The notes under the pieces are model-generated. The model made no database searches. It was not told where the DNA came from and saw only the letters and a program-made list of their open reading frames with translations. The translations under genes and the position numbers were made by a program. Below are positions 12,728 through 22,786 of a stretch of DNA of 64,000 bases, piece after piece (the first letter of the stretch is position 1; each line of letters begins with the position of its first letter). The stretch spans positions 234,414-298,413 of the forward strand of contig JAAOMT010000590.1 of assembly GCA_016748015.1 (NCBI GenBank). Direction: 5' to 3'. This stretch comes from Geosiphon pyriformis (taxonomy: Eukaryota > Glomeromycota > Glomeromycetes > Archaeosporales > Geosiphonaceae).

Positions 12728-13644
12728 TATTACAGGTAATTATTTGAGATGTAAAAACAAATAATAAACCCATAACTGGTGTTCAATAGCTAATATGGTT
12801 GGTAATATCTGAAAATTTTCATAATCTAAAGGTTTTTGTTTGAGTTTTTTGTATAATAGACAGAGATTCAAGTTGGTTGTTTTAGTTACCTTTCAGAATA
12901 TTCAATTCTGTTAATTTCTTTCTCAGCTTAATGGCCAGTAATTTTTTGGTAAATAATCCTCAATTTATAATTGTCTACCCTCTTTCTAAAATTTTTTATC
13001 AGTGTCTTTAACATCAATAACTCTATGCATTAATTTTTAATTAATTAGTAAATAACAAAGAAATAAAATAAAAATAAAATAAAAAAAATAACAAAAAAAG
13101 TAAAAAAATTAGTATTCTATTAATAGCCATAATTAAGAGCTTTTGTTTTAGTATGGTTAAGTATTAGATATTATCAACATAAAGTGTTAATAATAGAAGA
13201 TTAGTCGAGATTCTCAAACAGTCAGTAAAAACATAAATTAAATAAAATAAAGAGTATTTTTATTGATATTTAATGATTTCACTTTGGTTGATAATAACTA
13301 TTCTTAAAGTAATTATTTAATAAATAAGAAAAAGATTTTTTCAAATCAATTTAATATTTTTCTTGCTTTTACTACTACTGTTATATATACATAATTTGGA
13401 TTATATAATGTTGTACATATTTTTAAGTAATATTTTATAATTTTTTAAACAATGCTTATATTGTTAAACAATATGTCATGATTTCTGATAATACTTCATA
13501 TTGTTAAGTAATATGTCATAATTTTTTAACAATAGTCTATATTACTAAACAATGTGTTTATGTGCTAAATACTATTCTCTTATTGGTCTATTTTCTATTT
13601 GTTTTTTTTACTACTTTTCTTGTGTTTTTTTTCTATAAGTAATA
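12728..13644 (-). repeat. 3' LTR of E1
   Basis: This aligns end to end with the right-hand LTR at 21860-22786. In the terminal 170 bp I counted by eye about 30 transitions and one or two transversions. The outermost bases have changed from TGTTAC/GTAACA to TATTAC at both ends. The copy is more AT-rich than its partner. Confidence 0.9.
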
Positions 13645-13647
13645 TTA

Positions 13648-13658
13648 TCTCCCTCTTT
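13648..13658 (-). promoter_or_regulatory. Polypurine tract of E1
   Basis: The minus strand reads AAAGAGGGAGA followed by TAA and then the first base of the 3' LTR. The position, purine purity and distance fit the plus-strand priming site of an LTR retrotransposon. Element E2 has the same arrangement (purine run, TAA, LTR). Confidence 0.75.
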
Positions 13659-13660
13659 AA

Positions 13661-15430
13661 TATTGAGCTCCATCAAAATCTTCATTTTGAATTAATTCTA
13701 TTATTTTTTTTTCTAAGACTGTTTGTTCAACTCTGGTTTTTATGTCTTTCACTTGTAAGTTGTTTATTTTTCTCTATTAGTTAATGATTATTATCTCTAT
13801 TTCTGAGTATAGTAGTATTTTTGAATAATTTTGAAATATAGTGTATAGTTAATAAATTGTCCTAATATGTAGTATTAAATTTGTCTTTTTTCCAATAAAG
13901 TTTTCAATTTGTTGTATTATTTTTTGATTGAATATTTTCTTAGATTTGTCAATATATAATTTTTGAATATTCAGCTTTTGTCTTAATTAATAATAACAAT
14001 ATAATATTGGAAATTGTTTTGTTTATTGTTTCTAATTTTTTTTGTTAGTTTTACTATTGAAACCATGATGGGTATTTTTCTAAATGTATTTTTTACTTTT
14101 TTTATTATCTTATCTAACTAGTTTCTCATTTGGTTCTGTGGTTATTAGTATAGTATGGTTCTTTTTTTCTGTTTTTTTGAGTATTCTGGTAGTAAATAGT
14201 CTGATAATTGATAACAATTTCCATTTTTAATTATTGTTGATTCAAGATTTAAAGTAATTGTTGAGCCATTGTGTAGATGTAGTCTGGTATTTTTATCTTT
14301 TATCATTGCTTTTATTGCATATACTGTGTTTTTATATATTATTCTGGTTAATTAATTTAATGTGTTTGTATTGATGATTATGATTGGTTCTAGATTTTGT
14401 AGAATTTCATTTGGTTGGACTAGTATTTGTTGTATTTCCAGTTGTGAAATATTATTGGTAAATGATGATGCTGTATTGTAATATGGTTTTAATTAATCTT
14501 TATATACTGCTTTAACTAAGATTTTATTATTCCATATTAGTTTATAAGCTCTATTTTCTAAAAAATTTTTAATGTAAATGGTTCATCTTATTTGAGGTCA
14601 AATTTTCTACTCTATTGTTTTTCTACTTTAGTATGATGTAAAAATACTTTGTTTTCAATTTTAAATGTGACTGGTTTATCTAGTAATTAATTATTATGTC
14701 TTTTTTTTTGTTTTTTTGTGATCTTTGAATGTTATTAACTGTTCTTTATCTTTTGTTTTTCAAGGTTTTTATTAATTTATATGTTTTTTTTAGCAATATT
14801 TTTTGAAATTTAAATTCTGTTATTGGTTTTGTTAGATATGTGTTAATATCTATTTCTACTAATAATATTGCTGTTTTACTATAAACAAGTTTAAATAGTG
14901 TTGCTTGTATGATATCTTGTTTTATTGTTCAATAAGCAAATAGTACTGATAGTACAAACAAATCTCATTTATTCTGGTTTTTTTGGCTGATTTTTGCTAT
15001 CACTTCACACAATGTTTTGTTAAATTTTTCAACTAAGCCATTTGTTTGTGGATAATATAGTGATAATAATGGTTTTTTGATTCCAAATCTTTTACTTAAT
15101 TCTGTTAATATTCTGTTTACAAAATAAGTTTTTTAATCTAATAATAATTTTTTTGGACATCCATGTTAACAAATCAAATCTTGGTGCACAAATTTGGCTA
15201 TGAATTCTGTATTTGTTCTTTGAATTGCTTTCATTTCTGGCCATTTAATGAGATAGTCCATGATTACTGCTATATATTTGTTGTCTCTGCTGGTGATTGT
15301 TAATGGTCCAACTAAGTCAATTCTAATTCAATCAAATAATTGTTCTATTCTAATTAGTCTTAGTGGTTTACTGGGTTTTGTTTCTCTTCTTTGTTAACAA
15401 GTATCACAATTTTAAACGTATTGAATAATA
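13661..15430 (-). pseudogene. E1 pol: integrase and C-terminal tail, degenerate
   Basis: From about 15415 the minus strand reads CDTC, the end of the HHCC zinc-binding domain. It continues with IDLVGPLTI (near 15315, first catalytic Asp region) and LLYPQTNGLVEKFN-like sequence near 15060 (the Tyr-Pro-Gln-Thr-Asn-Gly...Glu block holding the catalytic Glu). The second catalytic Asp region reads LLLD followed by a stop in place of the usual SDNG. A long charged C-terminal part runs to about 13661, just before the polypurine tract. Several stops interrupt it. Confidence 0.8.
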
Positions 15431-15799
15431 TCCAAATACATTAATGGCCAATAATATCTCTTTCTGATTCTCTTTATGGTTGTTTTTTTATGGAAATGTC
15501 CTGCTATTAGATGTGAATACATGTTAAATAATATTGTTTCTTTTTCTAATTCTGTAATTACTTTAAATAGTTGCTCTGGATCTTTTCTGTTTTTCTAATA
15601 TAGTATATTTTGGTGAGTAATAAAATATTTTAATTGTTGTTTTATGTTGTTTTATTCCTTTTGAAATAATTTTTCCTTAAACTACTAAATATTAATATAG
15701 TATTGAAGTTGTTAATATTTTTGTGTATTTATCTTTTGTTATATTTTTGGGTTTAAAATATTCTTAGATTTGTTTCATTTATGACAAACTATTAACATT

Positions 15800-17140
15800 T
15801 CCATTTTTTTTTCTTTTTTTATAATGCACTGTATATTTGAATAGTAAAAGCTCTATTTTCTATCTGACATAGTAATTATTTCCAAATTTTTACTTCTGGA
15901 TTAATGTTAATTTTTTGTGGTCAGTATATATATCAAACTTTTGACTCAAGTATTCTTTAGATAGCTAAATGTTCTAATGCTAGAGTTCTATAGTTCTTTT
16001 CAGTTGGGTTTAAGTTTCAGTTGACATATATTATTAGGTGTTCTCTTCTATCTGGTCATCTCTAAGATAGTATTGCTCCTAATGCTTGACTTGATGTATT
16101 AGTAATAATGATGAATGGTTTGTTGTAATCTAGATAGATCAGTATTAAAGCTTAGATAAGCTTTCTTCTTAATATATTGAAAGCTTCTTATTAGGTCTTA
16201 ATTCATTTATACTTCACATTTTTTGCTTAAAATTGATAAAGTGGTTGAGCCAATTTGGAGAAGTTTTGAATAAAGCAGTAATAATAGCCAGAAAACTCCA
16301 AAAATGCTTTTAATTTTGTAAGATCTATTGGTACTAGAAAGTTCTTAACTATATTAATCTTGTCTGAATCCGTTTTAATGCTATTTTTGCTAATAATATG
16401 TTCCAAAAATTTCAGTTCTGTTTTTCCAAAGAAACACTTGGTGGTATTTAACTTCAATTTGGCTCTTCTTAATTTTTTAAACACCTGTTGAAGATGATAA
16501 AAATGGTCATTGAATGTTTTGGAAAACACATTGGTATTATTTAAATAAACAACTACTGATTCCATAGTAATCCAGTGTAAATAATTTCTATAAGCTATTA
16601 GAAGGTGGCTGGTGCATTGTTTAAATCAAATAGTATAACATTAAACTTAAAATTTCTTTCTTTGGTTGTAAAAGTAGTTTTTTTTTTGTCTTCCAGTTTC
16701 ATAACTACTTGCTAATAATTACTGTCTAAATTCAAAGTAGAAAACCATTTTTTTCTTTCAAAAGCATTAAACAATTCTTGAATCTGTAAAATTGGATAGC
16801 TATCTCTATAAGTTACACTGTTGAGTTTTCTGTAATTTACACAAAAGCAGATTTTTCTATTCTTCTTCCAGACCAGTACCACTGGTAATAACTATGGACT
16901 TATTGATAGTTGAATTAACTTATTGTTTAACATTCTATTGATTTTTTGTCAAATGATTTTATGGCTAACTGGTGGTACTTTGTATGCTTGTTGTTTTATT
17001 GGCATTGTATTTTTAGTCTTGATTTAATGCTGAATGATATCAGTTCACTCAAATTTATTTTCATTGGCAAAGATGTCAGTGAAGTTATTAGATAGTATTT
17101 TGAGTTGTATTCATTAAAGTGGGTCTAGATTTCTCAAGTT
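15800..17140 (-). pseudogene. E1 pol: reverse transcriptase and RNase H, degenerate
   Basis: RT motifs follow in order on the minus strand: ENEFEWTDIIQH near 17060, CVNYRKLNS near 16840, STLNLDSNY near 16740, and the catalytic region YLNNTNVFSKT at about 16545-16510. The usual Ty3-type box is YLDDI, so both catalytic aspartates have become asparagine. Downstream comes the conserved thumb/connection sequence FLEFSGYYYCFIQNFSK (about 16285), then RNase H. The longest open piece is 112 codons (16565-16227). The domain cannot be active. Confidence 0.87.
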
Positions 17141-17524
17141 TATTTGTTTTAATTGTTTTGGTTGGAGCAAATAACATTCTTCTTATCTGTATATTGTTTG
17201 TAATATAATATTCACATATTTGCACAGTTGTGAAAAATCTGGAATGATATTTGATAGTTGGTTCTCAACTTCAGTGCTTAAATATTTAATGGTTGTTTTA
17301 TTTGGTATTTTGATGGTGTTTCTTGTTGTGTTGTAGATGAGAATTTTGATGTACTTGTTATTTTTAGCCAGTATATAGAAATTGGTAATAGCAATATTTC
17401 CTAATTCACAAATAGTGGCTTCTACTTTGAAAATTTGGGGCTGATCTCTTACTTTCTTTTTTATAATTACTAAATATTAGTTATATAATAGAATAAAAAT
17501 TGATTGACTAGTGGAGATAATTTC

Positions 17525-18050
17525 TCATTTGTTAATTGGTTCTTTTTCCATTATATTGATTAATATGTCTATTTTACTTATAGATTCAAATCTATTTATC
17601 TTTTTTGCAGTTATTTCTAGTTTTTTCTTTGTTTTCACTAATACTAACTGAGCTATTTTTACCAAAGATAGAAATATTGCCTGTGCTATTTTTTCATTTG
17701 GTTTGATAATATATTCTTTTTTCAAGTTATTTTGTAGTATTACAATAATATTTTCTACATATTCTGCATTAATTATTTCTCCTCTGATGTTGATTCCCTT
17801 TTTTGTTAGACTAGATCTTGAGACTAATTAAACCATAGTTGTTGTTAGAATTTCCAGTGCTAATTTTAAATCTATACAGATATGTAAACATAGTTCTAAT
17901 TTGATAACAACATTCTTTGGATATCTTAGATCAAACCCTGTATCAGTATCATATATTTGTTCTAGTATAATATCTTTACCATTATCATTGAACCATTTTA
18001 GTTTCTGCTCTTTTGAAAAATTAGAAAGCTCAATGTATTGTTTTGAGTTT
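17525..18050 (-). pseudogene. E1 pol: dUTPase-like domain, degenerate
   Basis: The conserved dUTPase blocks occur in order on the minus strand. Motif 1 is DTGFDLRYP (about 17945-17920). Motif 2 is SRSSLTKKGINIRG (about 17820-17775). Motif 3 reads IINAEYVENIIVILQNN, where the family has ID..Y.G.I.V.L.N, so the key Asp is Asn. Motif 4 is NEKIAQAIF (about 17690). Motif 5 is NRFESIS, where FGSTG is usual. The domain lies between protease and RT. Just upstream is an Asn/Ser-rich low-complexity stretch (about 18130-18095). An active enzyme would remove dUTP; this copy has stops and altered key residues, so it is dead. Confidence 0.75.
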
Positions 18051-19179
18051 TTGTCAGAGTTTAAATCTTCGTTGTCATAGTTATCTAGAACAGAGCTAGA
18101 ACTATTGTTATTATTATTGTTGTTAAAATTTGAATTATAATTGAATAGCAATTTTAATTCTGCTTTACAGCTATTAATTGGCTCTTTTTCTTCTGGGATT
18201 GTGTAAATCATGCATAGTAGTAGATTGTAAATAAGATTACACTCATTACAATATTGGAAATCACATGGAATTAAACAGTATTAACAAAGTTAAGTGTTTA
18301 ACTGTTTTAACTACTGCTCTTGTTTTACTTTGGTTGGTGCTAAGTTTTGGTAATGTTTATAGAATTTTTTTGGACTGGCTTTAATATTCAGAAAAACGTT
18401 AGGATTGGGAATAAGAAATGTTTTGGTTGGTTTTAGTGAGTTATTCTTAATCTTTAATATCTTGCTAAGTAAAACACCTTTAACTTTAATATTTGCTATT
18501 CTTCAAATCTTGTCTTTGTTCTGTGAATAGTCATCTAAGCATAAAATTGCTCAGTTTCACATTGTATTAAAGAGTGTTCTATGACTCATCCAGTCACTTA
18601 TAAGAATTATGTATTAACACAATGTATTATATGTTTCTCTTTATTCAAGAATGTTATTCTATATTCCTTCATTGAACAAGATTTTTCCACAAGTGAGACA
18701 TGGTTTATTGTTTTATTTTCCTTGTTGTTTTGAATAACTAAAACATTTTCAGTGGCATAATTTACAGTAATAGTGTGTGTATATTTAATAGTCCTCTTTA
18801 AATAATATTTATGTTTCTATGAAGAATAGTTTTTTCTTGTAATCTTTGCACCTAAGTGAGATGTATGGTGGTTTTTTACTGATGTCAGTTGAATAGAATT
18901 TTTTCCAGTTACTGGTAATTTCTTTAGTATAGGTGGCTTTTTGTAGTTTGTTTTCTTTTTTTTCTTTATTTTTATTATTTTAGGATAGTACTAGTGGTAG
19001 TTTATTGTGATTAGTGTCAGTTCATAAAACTTAATAGGCTTTCCAGATAGGTTTGGTTACTTTTTTTTCAAATTTAATTAGTGGTGTTAGTGGAGGACTG
19101 GGTTTAAAATGACTACAGATAGCTGATGCTTGAATATGCTGACCATTTTGGCTGAGTTGCAATTCTTGGGTAATTTAGT

Positions 19180-19450
19180 CAAGTACAGTATTTGTTTTGG
19201 ATAGTTAATTATTATCAATAAAAGCTTGGTATTGTGTAACTTCTATAATAAGAATCTTAATTGGCATAATAATACCATTGACTTTGAATAAAAAGTCATC
19301 AATTTTGTCAATTAAAGTTTTGGTTGTTCTATTGGCTGTAATAATTTTAGTGCTGGCAGTATAATCAACTTGGCAACCTAATTGGTCTATGAATTATTAT
19401 GTAATGATGCTATTTGCTAAACTATTATTGAGAATTAGCTTGATAAAATG
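19180..19450 (-). pseudogene. E1 pol: retropepsin-like protease, degenerate
   Basis: The minus strand gives LILNNSLANSIIT at about 19440-19400, then FIDQLGCQVDY and an IDDFLFKVNGIIMPIK stretch. The first block sits where a retropepsin has D-S/T-G and reads NNS. E2 has LIFNSRSIGSIIT at the same point, so the ancestral active site was probably DSG. Stops separate the pieces. Confidence 0.6.
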
Positions 19451-20039
19451 GCTGTCAACTTTAGTGTTAGTGTATATCATAGTGATTGGTTATGTGTTAA
19501 GAGCAGCTCTATTAAATAGCAGTGTTATTGCTGGTTTTTTGAGTTCAAAAAGAAAGATGGCTACAAGTGATTTGTTTTCTATAATAGTAGCAGGTAGTAT
19601 GTTGTTGATAAGTATGTTGTTATTAAGTTTTGTGTTGCTGAATAAAGTATTTTCTGAAGTAATTAAGAGGCTTAAATAGTGTTGAGAATTCAGATTTTGG
19701 TGGTACTCAGTCTCTGAATTCCACTAACATGATCCTAATAATTGACTCAATAAACTGAGAATTAATTAGTGCATTACCATTACTGATCTCCAGTTTTGCT
19801 GGGTGTGAGTAATTCTTGGCCTTTGGTTTCCAAATGTTATTTGAGCTGAGTTTGGTAATAGTGTCTGAATTGGTAAAGGTTAATAAATGACTTGTGGCTG
19901 CAATAGTTGATAGATAACTGGAACTGGAATTTGATAAATTGAAGATGAATATAATTGCTGTGTTATGGATAAATAATATAACTGATATTGGTCTTAATTT
20001 GTGATATATTTTGAAGTTTGAAACTGGTGATTGGAATTT

Positions 20040-21857
20040 CAATATTGATTTTCCAATTGTAAAATATTCAACCTAGTATAATAGTTTATTTTTAAGTGGT
20101 CTTGTTTACCACAATTGTAGCAAACATGTGTTTCTAATTGTCACAGTTGATTCGTGAATAATAATAATAGATGTAATTAATTCTGGAGTTGATTGGCATT
20201 TTCTTAATCACAATATTGTGGCAACTGATAAATTGCTGGATTATTATTATTAGCTAAGTACTCTTCAATTTTCTGATTGATAAAGTTACTAAATTGTTTT
20301 AGCTTAGAGTTCAATTCAAATAATCTGTTTATTACTAGATTAACAGTCTGGGCATAATTGGCTTCAAGTTTGGCTGATTCAAAATCTTTGGTGTGCATAA
20401 CTGTTGTTTATAGTGTTACTAAATATAACAGACATACACATTAAAGAATGCTACTATGCAGACCACAAATAAACTGGTTCAAAATTTAGAGCACTGTAAA
20501 GTAATTAGCATTAATAGTTTGAATTTGGCACAGATTTCTGTAGAAGCATCCTAAGTAAGTAGTGATTGCTTCAGTGTTTCTTTGTTTGATAATTGTAAAG
20601 ATATTTATTAAGTAATTGATGCTGTTATTGTTACTAAAATATCACAAAAATTTAACTTTGAATGCATTGAAGTTTTAGAATTTCTGGGCCAAGCTTTGAT
20701 ACTACAAGTTAGCAGTATCTTGAAGAAGTATAAAATTGTCTATAATGCTCTAACATTGTCCCATCTATTGGCTGTAATGGCTTTTTCTATATTGTTAAGT
20801 CATATTTGGGCATTATCTTCTTTGCTAGTAAATTTCTTGAGTTTTGCATTTGAAACATAAGCTATCAGTACTAGTAGTAGTTGTTGTTGTTGTAATTGTA
20901 GTTGTGATTGTTATTGAAGTTGTTGTTGAGATAGTAGTTGTGACTATTGTTGTTGTTATTTGGCAATTGAGACAACTGATGGGTTTATCACAATTACTAG
21001 AGATAAGTTTTGGGAAACAATAGAGGTAGAGTTTAGATTGTTTGGGTTTTGCTAGGTTTGAACAATTGAAGTTTAAATTTCCAGGTTTTCTGAAATCAGG
21101 TTTTGGATATAAATTTTCTGATTGCTATCTTCTTCTTCTTTAGAGTCTGTTATTTCCCAAAAACTGATAGCTCTGAAATTTGGTAGTAGTAGTGATAATC
21201 AAAATTTTAATAGCATTGTTAATTGCAAATTAAATCTCTTAAAATAATTGCTGTAGATTCCCAATAATTTAGCTTTTTTTTGTTTACTTTAAAACAGAAT
21301 TTTGGCTAATGGTGCTTTTACATTTAATGTGGATGCACTTGCTAATGTAATGTTGATGGTACTTTTAGATGTATGATAATATAATAGATATATCAGTAAA
21401 TTGATTTTTAGTTTTTTCTAAGTAGGTGGTTGTATCTGTCTTGGTGTTTCTACTGGTGTTTGCAATTTTTCTTTTCCTTTATCAACAAAGGTAATAAGAA
21501 ATCTTTGTTTAGTGTACTTTTCAATTTTTTTGTTTATTTTTGTAATTTGTGGTGTGAATAAATAGTTTTGTGAAAGTGTGGTGTTTTTAAGTAGTTTACT
21601 AAAAAAATTGTTAAAAACAGATTCTGGATCTTCTTAACCTCTCAAGTAATATGCAATTTTTTCATTAACATAACAATTAAAAGCTGATTCTGTTGGCCAA
21701 CTGTTATCTGTCAATTCAAAATGATTTTTGTAATATTGGAATAAGGATTTCACAAATTCCAAGTGGTTTGTCTCTATTTTTTCTGATTCTGTTACTGTTT
21801 CAAATAGTTGCTGTTGGTGCTGGTTCTCTGTTGGATTATACCTTACAGGAAGCACCA
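20040..21857 (-). pseudogene. E1 Gag with zinc knuckle, degenerate
   Basis: The N-terminus (21857-21634) reads LPVRYNPTEN and continues for about 74 codons to a stop. A Gln/Asn-coding triplet repeat (GTT/GTA on plus) occurs at 20876-20955. Near the 3' end a zinc knuckle reads CYNCGKQDHLK (about 20130-20100); C-x2-C-x4-H is kept but the last Cys is missing. Several stops interrupt the frame. No ATG is visible at the start; the first codon after the primer site is TTG-GTG, so the initiator may have been lost. Confidence 0.7.
21841..21857 (-). promoter_or_regulatory. Possible primer-binding site of E1
   Basis: Two bases after the terminal CA of the 5' LTR the minus strand reads TGGTGCTTCCTGTAAGG. 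The leading TGG is the complement of a tRNA CCA end, and the spacing is typical. I did not identify the tRNA. The site overlaps the beginning of the Gag frame. Confidence 0.5.
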
Positions 21858-21859
21858 AA

Positions 21860-22786
21860 TGTTACAGATGATTATTTGGAGTGTAAAAACAAATAACAAA
21901 CTCATAACTAATGCTCAATAATTGATATGGTTGGTAATATTTAAAGGTTTTCATGATTTGAAGGTTTTCATTTGAGTTCTTTGTATAATAGACAGAGATT
22001 TAAGTTGGTTGTTTCAGTTATCTTCTAAAATATTTGATTCCATTAATTTCTTTTTCAGCTTAATGACTGGTAATCTTTTGGTAAGTAATCTTTAATTTAT
22101 AATTGTTTACCCTCTTTCTGAAGTTTTTTACCAGTATTTTTGACATCAATAATTCCATGTATTAATTCTTAATCAATTAGTAAATAACAAAAAAATAAAA
22201 TGAAATAAAAATAAAAAAAATAAAAAAAAATAACAAAAAAAGTAAAGAAATTAATATTTTATCAATAGCCATTATTAAGAACTATTGTTCCAGTATGGTT
22301 AAGTGTTGAATGTTATTAACATAGAGTGTTAATAATAGAAAATTGGTTGAAATTCTCAAACAGTTAGCAAAGACATGAATTGAATAAAATAAAAAATATT
22401 TTTATTGATATTTAATAATTTCATTTTAGTTGATAATAACTATTCTTGAAGTAATTATTTAATAGATGGGAAGAAGATTTTTTCAAGTCAATTCAATATC
22501 TTTCTTGCTTCTACTACTACTGCTATATATACATAATTTGAGTTATATGATATTGTACATATTCTCAAACAATACTTTATAATTTCTTAAGCAATGCTCA
22601 CATTGTTAAACAATATGCTGTGATTTCTGACAATACTCTATATTGCTGAGCAATGTGCCATAATTTTTTGACAATGTTTTATATTGTTGAGCAATGTGCT
22701 TACATGCTAAATACTATTTTTCTATTGGTTTATTTTTTATCTGTTTTTTTTACTATTTTTTTTGTATCCTTTTTCTATAAGTAACA
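21860..22786 (-). repeat. 5' LTR of E1, with U3 tandem repeats
   Basis: This 927-bp LTR begins TGTTAC and ends GTAACA on the minus strand. Near its 5' (U3) side, at 22601-22707, lie two full and one partial copies of a roughly 41-bp unit (22601-22640, 22641-22681, 22682 onward). Each unit has a palindromic core such as ATTGTTAAACAAT. Such arrays in U3 often bind regulators, but that role is inference. Confidence 0.9.

Larger units (their letters stand above)
12728..22786 (-). mobile_element. Ty3/gypsy-type LTR retrotransposon E1, two LTRs, nested in LINE copy 3
   Basis: The element is 10.06 kb and lies on the minus strand. Its LTRs are at 21860-22786 (5') and 12728-13644 (3'). The intact 5' LTR starts TGTTAC and ends GTAACA, a terminal inverted repeat typical of LTR elements. 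A primer-binding-like site follows the 5' LTR and a polypurine tract precedes the 3' LTR. Domains in order are Gag, zinc knuckle, protease, a dUTPase-like domain, RT, RNase H and integrase; RT before integrase places it with Ty3-type elements. Stops and Asp-to-Asn changes are present throughout, so it is inactive. The flanks ATGA (left) and ATAG (right) could be a target duplication that has since mutated, but this is uncertain. Confidence 0.93.

Noticed and set aside
13401-13570. CRISPR-like array from the repeated CAATATGT/TTGTTAA motifs.
   Set aside because: The units are about 41 bp, imperfect and inside an LTR of a eukaryotic element, without unique spacers.
17525-18050. A captured viral or host dUTPase gene standing alone.
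   Set aside because: It lies in the same strand and order as the pol domains, and E2 has the same arrangement, so it is part of the Ty3 polyprotein.
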